The translations under genes were made by a program, and so were the position numbers. Below are positions 7,630 through 15,786 of a stretch of DNA of 64,000 bases, piece by piece. This DNA is from Subsaximicrobium wynnwilliamsii (lineage in GTDB: Bacteria > Bacteroidota > Bacteroidia > Flavobacteriales > Flavobacteriaceae), in contig NZ_VORM01000002.1 in assembly GCF_007997225.1 (NCBI RefSeq), positions 186,001 to 250,000 on the forward strand, in the 5' to 3' direction. Below the pieces are notes generated by a model. The model saw only the letters and a program-made list of their open reading frames with translations, ran no database searches and was not told the DNA's origin. Positions within the stretch are counted from its first letter, which is position 1. Every line of letters begins with the position of its first letter.

Positions 7630-9570
7630 TTAATCAACGTTAGCACCTACGTTACCTTGCGCTACAATAGTGCCTAATGCTTCCGCACTTAAATGCACAT
7701 TGATATAACCATCGATAGCTAAAAGTCCAGAATAGTTAATGGCTGCACCATCATCACCATCAAATTTGGCGACGTTGGTTTTACTAATACCTGTTCCGCC
7801 CATTACATTTGTTAATGAAATTAAGATGTCTCCAGGAGCTTCTGCAACAGAGCCTGCATGAATATGCGCTGGGTGCATACCCCCATCAGGTGTACCGCTA
7901 ATACTTATTGTGACTAAGGTTTCATCATTAACTCGTTCTTCAAATTTAGCCGTACCACTAATGGTAGGAACGGCCACAGAATTTAATACGTAAGTCTTGC
8001 TTTCACCGGTTAGCTCATTTTGACCAATATCACCTTGGGCTACGAGAGTGCCAAGGTCTTCTGCACTAAAATGTACATTGATATAGCCATTGATATCGAG
8101 TAACTCAGTATAAGTAATTTCAGTACCATCATTAAGTGCTTCAACCTGTATGGCACTCATACCAGTAGAGCCATCAACAGAGGCTAAATCAACAATTATT
8201 GCCCCGCCTTCGGCAGCAGTGTTTGCGTGAATATGTGCTGGATGCATTCCACCATCTGGTGTACCATTCAAATTTAGTTCTACTAATGAAGTACCATCTT
8301 TTCTTTCAGAAAATAATGCTGATCCATTGATGCTTGGAACTGCTACAGATCCTAAAACGTATGATTTTGTATTTCCTGTCAATTCGTTGGCGCCTATGTC
8401 TCCTTGTGCCACAACTGTACCTAATTCTGCCGCACTTAAATGTACATTGATATAACCGTCAAAATCCAATAAGTCGTCATAGGTGATTTCTGTATCGTCA
8501 TTTAGTGCAGCTACATTGGTCATACTAATACCTGTATTACCGTCTACGGGGGTTAAACCTACAGCAATAGCTCCAGTTTCTACCGCGCTATTTTCATGGA
8601 TGTGTGCAGGGTGCATTTCTCCAGGCAATGTGTTTTCAACATCAAGTGTAATTAAAGAGGTGTTATTTGCTCTTTTTGCAAATGTGGCAACGCCCATAAT
8701 GCCCTCAACGTCTTTCGTCTTCAAGTCATACGCTTTGGTATCTACAATTTCATTTTGACCTATATCGCCTTGAGCAACTATGGTTCCTAACTCGTCTGCA
8801 CTTAAATGTACGTTGATGTAACCATCAAATTCAAGTAATTCTGCGTAAGTTATTGCAGTACCATCCTCAAGAGATGCAACATTTATTTGACTCATGCCAG
8901 ATGTTCCATTCACAGTAGCCAAATTAATAACAATACCGCCAGTTTCTAATGCAGTATTGGCGTGAATATGAGCTGGATGCATACCCCCATCTGGAGTGCC
9001 ATCTAAAGCAAGACTAATCAAAGTTTCTCCGCTCACGCGTTCTTCAAAAGTTGCAGTACCGCTAATGCCATCAACATCTTTAGTGTTTAGAGCATATTCT
9101 TTAGATTCACCAGTCAAAACGTTTTGACCAATATCACCTTGAGCCAGCAAAGTACCTAAGTTGTCGGCACTTTCGTGGACATTAATATAACCGTCAAAAT
9201 CAGTCAATTGCTCAAAAGAAATTGCAGTTCCACCGTTAGTCGCTGTTATGTTGGTAACACTGCGACGTGTAGGGCCGTCAACAGGATTTAAATCAATAAC
9301 GATATCTCCTCCTTCAATTGCGGAATTCATATGTATGTGCGCTGGATGGGATCCAGTAGTCTCACTAGAAAGTAAAATTCTGACCTCTGTAGAGCCATCT
9401 GTTTTTGGAATAAATTGAGCGCTACCGCTTACATCTGGATTGGAAACCGATTTTAAAGTATAAGTTACAGGTTCCCCTGCAACACCGCCTGAGCCAACAT
9501 CAATATTGTCGTCATTTTCGCAGCCCGCTATTAATAAGCAGGATAACATTAAAAGATACACTTTTTTCAT
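7630..9570 (-). CDS. Lipoprotein with five tandem CHRD domains
   Basis: A secreted lipoprotein (646 aa) built almost entirely of five CHRD-like repeats of about 120 residues each. Every repeat carries HPAHIHxN(S/T/G), then a strand region, then DGYINVH(L/E/F)SAxxLGTxxAQGDIG; the spacing is nearly constant. The start at 9570 (MKKVYLL) gives a lipobox cysteine in LLIAGCEND; an upstream frame to 9618 adds 16 unlikely residues. CHRD domains were described in chordin and in bacterial proteins. The conserved histidines (HPAHIH, NVH) suggest metal or ligand binding, but no activity is established. A strong terminator follows. High repeat identity implies internal duplication. Confidence 0.9.
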   Translation of the reverse strand: MKKVYLLMLSCLLIAGCENDDNIDVGSGGVAGEPVTYTLKSVSNPDVSGSAQFIPKTDGSTEVRILLSSETTGSHPAHIHMNSAIEGGDIVIDLNPVDGPTRRSVTNITATNGGTAISFEQLTDFDGYINVHESADNLGTLLAQGDIGQNVLTGESKEYALNTKDVDGISGTATFEERVSGETLISLALDGTPDGGMHPAHIHANTALETGGIVINLATVNGTSGMSQINVASLEDGTAITYAELLEFDGYINVHLSADELGTIVAQGDIGQNEIVDTKAYDLKTKDVEGIMGVATFAKRANNTSLITLDVENTLPGEMHPAHIHENSAVETGAIAVGLTPVDGNTGISMTNVAALNDDTEITYDDLLDFDGYINVHLSAAELGTVVAQGDIGANELTGNTKSYVLGSVAVPSINGSALFSERKDGTSLVELNLNGTPDGGMHPAHIHANTAAEGGAIIVDLASVDGSTGMSAIQVEALNDGTEITYTELLDINGYINVHFSAEDLGTLVAQGDIGQNELTGESKTYVLNSVAVPTISGTAKFEERVNDETLVTISISGTPDGGMHPAHIHAGSVAEAPGDILISLTNVMGGTGISKTNVAKFDGDDGAAINYSGLLAIDGYINVHLSAEALGTIVAQGNVGANVD

Positions 9571-9674
9571 AAAAATTTGTTTAAATGTTAGTAAATTTGA
9601 ATATTCGAAAGTACTCATTTTAATTCACTATTGAAAAATAATGGAAAGTTAATGCAAGTTTTTTTTAAGTGAGT

Positions 9675-10628
9675 TCACTTAAAAAACGAATCCACAAATT
9701 CAATCTTATTGAATACCTGTAGATCCTCAAGGCCTTCGCCAACGCCAATATATTTCACGGGAATCTTAAACTGATCGGAAATACCGATGACCACGCCACC
9801 TTTGGCGGTACCGTCTAATTTTGTGACTGCTAATGAAGTGACTTCGGTCGCTGCTGTAAATTGTTTGGCCTGTTCAAATGCGTTTTGACCTGTGGAGCCA
9901 TCCAAAACCAAAAGTACGTCGTGAGGTGCATCGTCAATCACTTTTTGCATGACCCGTTTGACTTTGCTCAGCTCGTTCATCAAATTTATTTTATTGTGCA
10001 AACGGCCAGCAGTGTCAATAATAATAACATCGGCATCTTGATCAACACCAGCTTTAACCGAATCAAAAGCGACACTGGCAGGGTCACTGCCCATATTCTG
10101 ACGAATCATTGGCACGTCTACACGATCTGCCCAAACCTGCAATTGCTCAATGGCAGCAGCTCTAAAGGTATCGGCTGCACCAAGAACCACTTTTAAACCT
10201 TGTTTCTTGAATTGATAGGCAAGTTTGCCAATGGTTGTGGTTTTACCCACGCCATTGACGCCAACCACCATAAGCACGTATGGCTTTTTATCTTTGGGGA
10301 TCACGAACTCAGTATCTTCTCCAGAATTGGTCTCAGACAATAAGCCAGCAATTTCCTCACGGAGTATTTGGTTTAATTCTGAAGTGCCCAAGTATTTATC
10401 TTGAGCCACTCGAGCTTCAATACGGTCGATGATTTTTAAAGTTGTATTAACGCCAACATCGCTGCTCACAAGAATTTCTTCCAAATTATCGAGCACATCC
10501 TCATCAACTTTCGATTTTCCTGCAACTGCTTTATTTAATTTACCGAAAAATGAGGTTTTGGATTTTTCCAGACCTTTGTCTAAGGTTTCTTTTTTTTCCG
10601 AAGAAAATATTTTTTTGAAAAAACTCAT
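9675..10628 (-). CDS. ftsY: Signal recognition particle receptor FtsY
   Basis: SRP GTPase that docks ribosome-nascent chain complexes at the membrane for co-translational insertion. The 317-aa form has a short acidic/basic N-terminal stretch, the helical N domain, and the G domain with GVNGVGKTTTIGKLA (G1), DTAGR (G3), TKLDGTAKGG (G4 and closing loop). Length is typical of compact FtsY proteins that lack the long acidic A domain of Escherichia coli. The gene lies downstream of rpmB-rpmG-DUF4295 on the same strand but after a terminator hairpin, so it may have its own promoter. The 5' leader is an unusual AAC-rich repeat (10629-10672). Confidence 0.96.
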   Translation of the reverse strand: MSFFKKIFSSEKKETLDKGLEKSKTSFFGKLNKAVAGKSKVDEDVLDNLEEILVSSDVGVNTTLKIIDRIEARVAQDKYLGTSELNQILREEIAGLLSETNSGEDTEFVIPKDKKPYVLMVVGVNGVGKTTTIGKLAYQFKKQGLKVVLGAADTFRAAAIEQLQVWADRVDVPMIRQNMGSDPASVAFDSVKAGVDQDADVIIIDTAGRLHNKINLMNELSKVKRVMQKVIDDAPHDVLLVLDGSTGQNAFEQAKQFTAATEVTSLAVTKLDGTAKGGVVIGISDQFKIPVKYIGVGEGLEDLQVFNKIEFVDSFFK

Positions 10629-10672
10629 GTTGTTGTGAAGTTGTTAAGTCGGTTGTTGTTGAGTTGTTTGTT
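10629..10672 (-). promoter_or_regulatory. AAC-rich repetitive 5' leader of ftsY
   Basis: Read on the coding strand, the leader is composed of ACAAC/CTTAACAAC-like units with almost no G and ends directly at the ATG. A similar leader precedes the FAH hydrolase gene at 13785-13841. It would be unstructured as RNA and could serve as a translation enhancer; this is inference. Confidence 0.45.
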
Positions 10673-10763
10673 AAACGATATGCAGTTGTGTTTTTCTAAG
10701 ATCAAAACCTAAGCCCAAAAAGCCGTTACTGCTATTATGGCAAAAAGCCACTCAAATATAGAC

Positions 10764-10796
10764 ATAAAAAAACTGCTTTCAAATTTGAAAGCAGTT
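10764..10796 (-). terminator. Terminator of the rpmB-rpmG-DUF4295 operon
   Basis: A perfect 26-bp palindrome at 10771-10796 (half-site AACTGCTTTCAAA) is followed, on the minus strand, by seven T residues. It lies 26 bases past the DUF4295 stop and before ftsY. Confidence 0.85.
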
Positions 10797-10821
10797 CCTA
10801 ATCAAACAATGATTGTTTAAT

Positions 10822-10974
10822 TTATTTCTTGTTGATAAACTCTTCGACAAACTCTGGTGCCATCACTGACTCCACAAACATGTAAGCGCCTGTTTTTGGT
10901 GACTTCACCATTTTGATCGCTTTAGTAAGTCTCTTAGATCCTGTTTGTAATGATGCTACTGATTTCTTTGCCAT
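10822..10974 (-). CDS. DUF4295 small protein, ribosome-operon associated
   Basis: A 50-aa basic protein starting MAKKSVASLQTGSKRLTKAI. It matches the short DUF4295 family found in Bacteroidota, always next to rpmB and rpmG. It lies 49 bases after rpmG and ahead of the shared terminator. Its context and its lysine-rich sequence suggest a ribosome-associated role, but no function is established. The frame and length were read directly from the sequence (start 10974, stop TAA at 10822). Confidence 0.92.
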   Translation of the reverse strand: MAKKSVASLQTGSKRLTKAIKMVKSPKTGAYMFVESVMAPEFVEEFINKK

Positions 10975-11023
10975 GATAAATTTATTTATCATTTCCACGA
11001 GAGTGGAAACCTAATTATTCTAT

Positions 11024-11206
11024 TTATTTAATTTCTTTGTGAACGGTCATACGCTTAAGGATAGGATTGAATTTTTTAATCTCCATTCTACCTGGCGTAT
11101 TCTTCTTGTTCTTGGTTGTAATGTAACGGGATGTTCCTGGTTGTCTAGACTCTTTATGTTCTGTACACTCCAATATCACTTGAATTCTATTTCCTTTTTT
11201 TGCCAT
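11024..11206 (-). CDS. rpmG: 50S ribosomal protein L33
   Basis: Large-subunit ribosomal protein bL33, 60 aa, starting [20 protein letters not shown]. It has the usual [18 protein letters not shown] stretch and the C-terminal [15 protein letters not shown]. It lacks the CxxC pairs of the zinc-binding form, with only the single cysteine of the zinc-free type. Second gene of the rpmB-rpmG-DUF4295 operon; 57 bases separate it from rpmB. Confidence 0.97.
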   Translation of the reverse strand: MAKKGNRIQVILECTEHKESRQPGTSRYITTKNKKNTPGRMEIKKFNPILKRMTVHKEIK

Positions 11207-11263
11207 TGTAAACTATTTTATTATGCCGTTTCTTTTAACTGAAAACCGCGTCCTTATAGGCTG

Positions 11264-11500
11264 TTATTTTATAAATCCTTTGGATTTTGCTTCTTTTAGG
11301 GCTGCCGAAATACCAATTTTATTGATGGTTTTCAATGCAGAAGTAGCAACCTTCAAGGTTATCCACTTATCTTCTTCAGGAATGTAAAAGCGCTTCTTGA
11401 TTAAGTTAGCGTCAAATTTACGCTTTGTTTTATTCATTGCGTGCGAGACATTGTTCCCAACCATCGCTTTTTTTCCTGTAAGTTCACAAACTCTTGACAT
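11264..11500 (-). CDS. rpmB: 50S ribosomal protein L28
   Basis: Large-subunit ribosomal protein bL28, 78 aa, starting MSRVCELTGKKAMVGNNVSH. The N-terminal CELTGK, the NKTKRKFDANL core and the C-terminal TLKVATSALKTINK stretch are all family hallmarks. It is the first gene of the ribosomal protein operon and is preceded by a near-consensus Bacteroidota promoter at 11541-11572. Confidence 0.97.
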   Translation of the reverse strand: MSRVCELTGKKAMVGNNVSHAMNKTKRKFDANLIKKRFYIPEEDKWITLKVATSALKTINKIGISAALKEAKSKGFIK

Positions 11501-11540
11501 TTCTCTCTAACTTTAATTTTATGTTATTTTAAACAGGCTG

Positions 11541-11572
11541 CAAATTTAGTAAAACTTTACAATATCAGCAAA
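11541..11572 (-). promoter_or_regulatory. Promoter of rpmB operon (TTTG-N20-TAAATTTG)
   Basis: On the minus strand, TTTG (11569-11572) and TAAATTTG (11541-11548) are 20 bp apart, matching the Bacteroidota primary sigma consensus TTTG / TAnnTTTG. The site lies in the short gap between the cinA stop and rpmB. Confidence 0.65.
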
Positions 11573-11581
11573 CTAAAAGAT

Positions 11582-12829
11582 TTACTTTTTCAAAATTTCT
11601 TTTAATAAGAGCTCAAAAGCTTTATTGGCAGCTTTGTTAATGACTTTTTCACGTGAATTCCCAAAACTGAATTTTGCTGAAAACACCCCGTCTTTATTGG
11701 CAATGGCTATATAGACATCGCCCAAACCCTCTTGGGTATGGTCTTTGGTTGGCCCCGCATTGCCCGTTGTTGAAATCGCAAAATCTGTTTTGAAAAGCTT
11801 TAAGGCATTCAAAGCCATAGCTTCTGCCACTTCTATGCTTACCACACTATGCGCATCGATTAATGCTTCAGGTATGTTGAGCAATTGCATCTTTGTTTCT
11901 TTACTATAAGTCACTACACTGCCCTTGAAATACTTTGAGGCTCCTGCATTGGCTGTGAAACGAGAGGCGATGAGACCACCTGTGCAGCTTTCCGCAGTAG
12001 CAACTGTTCTGCCTTGTTCGGTTAAATGTTTTCCAACAATATCTTCTATAGAACCATCTTCTTCAAAGCCTGTAAAGATATCCTTGATTTGAGGTAGCAG
12101 CAAATCGGTTTGAATCTGCATCTCTTTTTCTATCAATTCTCGGTTTATTCCCTTAGCCGATAGTCTTAAGCGCACTCGCCCTAAACTGGGTAGGTAAGCT
12201 AACTTTATGAAGGTTGGTAGTTCGTTCTCAAAGGTTTCTATGTGTTCTGCCAAAGCACTTTCCCCTAAACCATAGGTCAAAAATGTCTTGTGTTGAATGT
12301 AAGGAAACTGATAGCGGTTTCTCAATTTCGGGATGACCTCATCGTCAATTAAGGCCTTCATTTCATAAGGCACGCCGGGTAGCGCAATTACGATCTTATC
12401 GTTTTTTTCCATCCACATGCCAGGGGCACTGCCTAGCTTATTCATCAAAACGCTGCATTTCGACGGTACTAAGGCCTGATCAATATTGACCTGCATCAGT
12501 GGTCTTTTGATATAGTGTTCCCAAAGATGCTCGATATTTTTACGTACGGCAACAGCTTCCACCAAGTGATCATCAAAATAATGGGCTAATGTCTTTTTGG
12601 TTATGTCGTCTTTGGTTGGGCCTAAGCCACCAGTAAGGATGATGATATCGGCATTCGCTTCAGCTTCGGCCAAAGCTTTCAAAATGTGGTTTTTATCGTC
12701 TTGTACCGAGGTAATTTGGTAGACTGAAACCCCAATTTTATTGAGTTGCTTAGCTATGAAAGCTGAATTTGAATCTACAATTTGGCCAATTAAAATTTCA
12801 TCGCCTATGGTAATTATCTCTGCTAACAT
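11582..12829 (-). CDS. cinA: CinA family competence/damage-inducible protein (NMN amidohydrolase type)
   Basis: Two-domain CinA protein, 415 aa. The N-terminal MoCF/MoaB-like domain (IGDEILIGQIVDSNS, ILTGGLGPTKDDITK) is linked to the C-terminal domain (TVATAESCTGGLIASRFT, STTGNAGP) that in characterised homologues deamidates nicotinamide mononucleotide to recycle NAD. The catalytic-domain signature AESCTGG is intact. The gene starts one base after the Hpt gene ends and is last in a tight FAH-Hpt-CinA run. Older names such as competence-inducible are historical. Confidence 0.93.
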   Translation of the reverse strand: MLAEIITIGDEILIGQIVDSNSAFIAKQLNKIGVSVYQITSVQDDKNHILKALAEAEANADIIILTGGLGPTKDDITKKTLAHYFDDHLVEAVAVRKNIEHLWEHYIKRPLMQVNIDQALVPSKCSVLMNKLGSAPGMWMEKNDKIVIALPGVPYEMKALIDDEVIPKLRNRYQFPYIQHKTFLTYGLGESALAEHIETFENELPTFIKLAYLPSLGRVRLRLSAKGINRELIEKEMQIQTDLLLPQIKDIFTGFEEDGSIEDIVGKHLTEQGRTVATAESCTGGLIASRFTANAGASKYFKGSVVTYSKETKMQLLNIPEALIDAHSVVSIEVAEAMALNALKLFKTDFAISTTGNAGPTKDHTQEGLGDVYIAIANKDGVFSAKFSFGNSREKVINKAANKAFELLLKEILKK

Positions 12830-12830
12830 A

Positions 12831-13172
12831 TCAAAGTTTGAAATCTGCTTTCATTTCCATGGAGGCGTTTTGGATCGCGTTGAGCACCATTTGTAGTTCG
12901 TTGGTACAATCTTCTTTTGATTTTTCCAGTTTGCCCCAATCCTGCACCACAATCAATTCTTCGAGTACGCCAAGTTCGAACAGATCGATCGTGGGCTTCA
13001 TTTTATGAGCCGCTTGATACGTTTCTTTATAGTCTTTGTTCCCGACTGCTGTGTTGAGTCTTTGGGCGTCTTCTGGCAATTCTTCCAAAAAAGCCTCTAC
13101 GAGGGATTTTACAAAATCCTCATCATCGTCTGCCAATTCACGAACTCTGTATAATTTATAAGTCTGTTCCAT
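12831..13172 (-). CDS. Histidine phosphotransfer (Hpt) domain protein
   Basis: A 113-aa single-domain Hpt protein. The phospho-accepting histidine is His56 in AAHKMKPT, within the helical AHxxKxx context of Hpt domains; N-terminal acidic helices (DDEDFVKSLVEAFLEELPED) match the family. Such proteins carry phosphate between receiver domains in phosphorelays. No kinase or receiver is adjacent, so its partners are elsewhere. It is sandwiched without gaps between an FAH hydrolase and cinA, which suggests shared expression rather than shared pathway. Confidence 0.85.
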   Translation of the reverse strand: MEQTYKLYRVRELADDDEDFVKSLVEAFLEELPEDAQRLNTAVGNKDYKETYQAAHKMKPTIDLFELGVLEELIVVQDWGKLEKSKEDCTNELQMVLNAIQNASMEMKADFKL

Positions 13173-13784
13173 TTATTTAACTGTTATTGAAAACATTGCT
13201 TTGTCTTCTAAAAATCCGGTTAGTTTGTCGTCTGTGTTTACCCTTCCCACGCCAGATGGCGTGCCCGTAAAGATAATATCTCCAATCTTCAAAGTAAAGT
13301 ATTTTGAAATATATTCTATGATCTCGTCAATTTTCCAAAGCATGTGGCTGGTATTGCCTTTTTGAACAAGAATATCATTCTTTTTTAAGCTGAAATTAAT
13401 ATGGTTGACGTCAGTAATCCCAGACTTCGGAAGCCAATCACCTATTACTGCAGCACCATCAAACCCTTTTGCCTTTTCCCAAGGTAGTCCTTTTTCTTTT
13501 AATTGGGACTGCAAATCCCTTGCGGTAAAATCGATTCCCAAACCAATCTCGTCATAATATTTATGCGCAAATCTTTTATCGATGTGCTTGCCTACTTTAT
13601 TGATTTTCACCAAAACCTCCACCTCATGATGCACATCGTCTGAAAAGTCGGGAATAAAAAACGGTTGCTTTTTCAGTAAAATGGCGGTGTCGGGCTTTAA
13701 AAACACCACGGGGTCTGAGGGCCTTTCGTTTTTGAGCTCTTCAATGTGCTCTGCATAATTTCGACCAATACAAATGAGTTTCAT
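13173..13784 (-). CDS. Fumarylacetoacetate hydrolase family protein
   Basis: Single-domain FAH-superfamily enzyme, 203 aa, probably an acylpyruvase or oxaloacetate decarboxylase-like housekeeping enzyme rather than a tyrosine pathway hydrolase. Visible signatures are the N-terminal GRNYAEHIEEL, the substrate/metal loop PVVFLKPDTAI, HHEVEVLVKI (acidic metal ligands) and the C-terminal FTGTPSGVGRV. Length matches the minimal family. First gene of the run with Hpt and cinA; the Hpt gene begins at the next base. It has an AAC-rich leader similar to that of ftsY. Confidence 0.88.
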   Translation of the reverse strand: MKLICIGRNYAEHIEELKNERPSDPVVFLKPDTAILLKKQPFFIPDFSDDVHHEVEVLVKINKVGKHIDKRFAHKYYDEIGLGIDFTARDLQSQLKEKGLPWEKAKGFDGAAVIGDWLPKSGITDVNHINFSLKKNDILVQKGNTSHMLWKIDEIIEYISKYFTLKIGDIIFTGTPSGVGRVNTDDKLTGFLEDKAMFSITVK

Positions 13785-13841
13785 TTTATTGTTGTGTTGT
13801 TAAGTTGTTTGTTATTGAATCGTTTGTTGTTAAGTCGTTTA
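13785..13841 (-). promoter_or_regulatory. AAC-rich repetitive 5' leader of the FAH gene
   Basis: On the coding strand this is a G-poor run of AACAAC and ACTTAACAAC-like units leading into the ATG at 13784. It resembles the ftsY leader 3 kb away, suggesting a related origin or a shared translational property. Confidence 0.4.
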
Positions 13842-13910
13842 GCTCTAACTGTCAAAAAATAGGATATCTTTTCAGTTTTAAACTGAAACCAATCCAGTCA
13901 ATTCCTATTC

Positions 13911-14015
13911 TTAATTCATCTTCATCTTCATCTTCGTCTTCGTCTTCAATTTTAAGCTATTTTCAAATTCAAATTCAAATTCAAATTCAACTTCATCTTT
14001 AAATTCATCTTCAGC
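13911..14015. repeat. Hexanucleotide microsatellites (TTCATC)n and (AAATTC)n
   Basis: Two adjacent short tandem arrays: first TTCATC units drifting to TTCGTC, then about five AAATTC units, then scattered TTCATC again. They run into the 3' end of the exonuclease gene (stop at 14011). Any frame through them is an artefact of the repeat. Confidence 0.8.
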
Positions 14016-14787
14016 TAAGCTTATTATTGAACGCCCTCAATTTAATGGCGGTCAACACCTTTTTGGTATATCGCGGAAAATCGGCATTTAGCAGCCAGCC
14101 AAAATACCCTGGTTCTTTGTCGAGAACATCTGTCACGAGCTTGCCTTTATGCTTTCCGAAGGCGAAACATTCCTCGTCTTTTTTGTTATAGATAATAAAA
14201 CCTGCAAAATCAGCGAATTTTTTACGTGAGCTGAAATCTGCCAAAAAATTGGCATCGTTTTCCAATTCGTCATAACGATCCAATTGGGATTTCAAGACTT
14301 CATAGGTCGCAACCGTATCGGCTTCAGCGCTATGGGCATTGTCTAAGTTTTTGTCACAATAAAATTTATAGGCAGCACTTAGGGTACGTTGTTCCATTTT
14401 ATGGAAGATGGTTTGCACATCAATCGAAACCTTGTTTTTCATGTCAAAATCCACATCTGCACGCAATAATTCCTCTGCCAGTAACGGAATGTCAAAACGA
14501 TTGGAATTATAACCTCCCAAATCTGAATCCTTGATCATGGTATGAACCTCCTTTGAAATCTCTAAAAAAGTGGGCATATCTGCTACATCGGCATCAGATA
14601 TTCCGTGAACCAAAGTGACTTCTGCAGGGATGGGCATTTCTGGGTTGACGCGTTGGGTATAACGTTCCTCCTTTCCGTTGGGGTGCACTTTTAAGATGGC
14701 GATTTCAACAATGCGGTCTTTGGAGATATTGATTCCCGTAGTTTCCAAATCGAAGAAACAAATGGGTTTGGTTAAATTGAGTTGCAT
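14011..14787 (-). CDS. DnaQ-like 3'-5' exonuclease
   Basis: Exonuclease of the DEDDh superfamily, 258 aa. The three Exo motifs are visible: FFDLETTGI (Exo I, D and E), a GGYNSNRFDIPLL region with Asp (Exo II), and HSAEADTVAT (Exo III, His and Asp). It could be a stand-alone proofreading epsilon-like subunit or an RNase T/oligonuclease relative; the C-terminal about 80 residues (AFGKHKGKLVTDVL, GYFGWLLNADFP) form an extra conserved module seen in Bacteroidota versions. It is followed by microsatellite repeats. No polymerase gene is next to it. Confidence 0.9.
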   Translation of the reverse strand: MQLNLTKPICFFDLETTGINISKDRIVEIAILKVHPNGKEERYTQRVNPEMPIPAEVTLVHGISDADVADMPTFLEISKEVHTMIKDSDLGGYNSNRFDIPLLAEELLRADVDFDMKNKVSIDVQTIFHKMEQRTLSAAYKFYCDKNLDNAHSAEADTVATYEVLKSQLDRYDELENDANFLADFSSRKKFADFAGFIIYNKKDEECFAFGKHKGKLVTDVLDKEPGYFGWLLNADFPRYTKKVLTAIKLRAFNNKLS

Positions 14788-14976
14788 GCTTTTAGAGTTT
14801 TTGGATTGCTTTCAAACAATAGTTTACAAAAATAGAAAATGCAAGCGGTTTCTGTCGTGCTTTCCGAAAATTAACGTGGTTTTAGGATAAGGCGATGGAT
14901 ATAAAGTTCGGCCTTAAGCCAAAATCGAAACATAATTCTTATTTTAATCAAATCTTGAAACCAATACCTCACACTT

Positions 14977-15783
14977 ATGAAGTTAAAAATCATTTTAATA
15001 GTGCTGTCCTTAGTCTTTGCAGCTTGTAAAGACGCTAATAGTGAACGGAAGCCGGTTGGCAACGAGCAGCCTTCCGAAGTAAAATCAACCAGGCCTTCCC
15101 TAAATTATCCTGAAAACCTATCTAAGGTTTTTGAGGCTCACGGTGGTATTGGTACTTGGAACGCCATGAATACACTCAAATTCACAATGGATAAAGAGGG
15201 GGGCGATGAAATTACAACGACCGATTTAAAAAACCGAAAGTCGCTCATTCAAATGCCAAAGCACCACATTGGCTTTGATGGCGAAAATGTTTGGCTTCAA
15301 AAGGCAGATACCACTTCCTATAAGGGCAACCCGAAATTTTATTACAACCTCATGTTTTATTTTTATGCCATGCCTTTCGTTTTGGGCGACGACGGAATTA
15401 TTTACGAAAACATCGCACCCTTGCAATTTGAAGGTAAAAGCTATCCTGGCATCAAAATTTCTTATAAGGCAGGAGTCGGCGAATCACCGGAAGACAACTA
15501 TGTGATGTATTATGACTCGGAAACTTATCAAATGGCTTGGCTGGGTTACACAGTGACGTTTTTCACGAATGAAAAAGAGGAGGCCTACCACTTTATAAAA
15601 TACAGGGATTGGCAAACCCTAAACGGCTTGACCCTGCCAAAAACGCTCACATGGTACAATTATGAAAATAATCTACCCACCACCAAACAGCGGGATTTGG
15701 AGTTTAGTGACGTCCTGATTTCCGAAGAAAAAATGGATGATTCTATGTTTAATTTGCCAGAAGGTGCTGAAGTTGTGCAATGA
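14977..15783 (+). CDS. DUF6503-like secreted lipoprotein
   Basis: A 268-aa predicted lipoprotein (LVFAACKDA, Cys17) of unknown function. The mature part begins with a low-complexity linker and then FEAHGGIGTWNAMNTLKFTM, a pattern typical of the DUF6503 family of Bacteroidota envelope proteins. The rest is beta-rich, ending in LISEEKMDDSMFNLPEGAEV, suggesting an outer-membrane-lipoprotein-sorting-like (LolA/LolB-type) fold. It is convergent with the amidohydrolase gene and ends only 3 bases before that gene's stop. Confidence 0.7.
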   Translation: MKLKIILIVLSLVFAACKDANSERKPVGNEQPSEVKSTRPSLNYPENLSKVFEAHGGIGTWNAMNTLKFTMDKEGGDEITTTDLKNRKSLIQMPKHHIGFDGENVWLQKADTTSYKGNPKFYYNLMFYFYAMPFVLGDDGIIYENIAPLQFEGKSYPGIKISYKAGVGESPEDNYVMYYDSETYQMAWLGYTVTFFTNEKEEAYHFIKYRDWQTLNGLTLPKTLTWYNYENNLPTTKQRDLEFSDVLISEEKMDDSMFNLPEGAEVVQ

Positions 15784-15786
15784 TGC

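Noticed and set aside
13805-14002. Plus-strand frame with poly-serine and QIQIQI repeats
   Set aside because: It is a by-product of the hexanucleotide microsatellite; no family, no conserved start.
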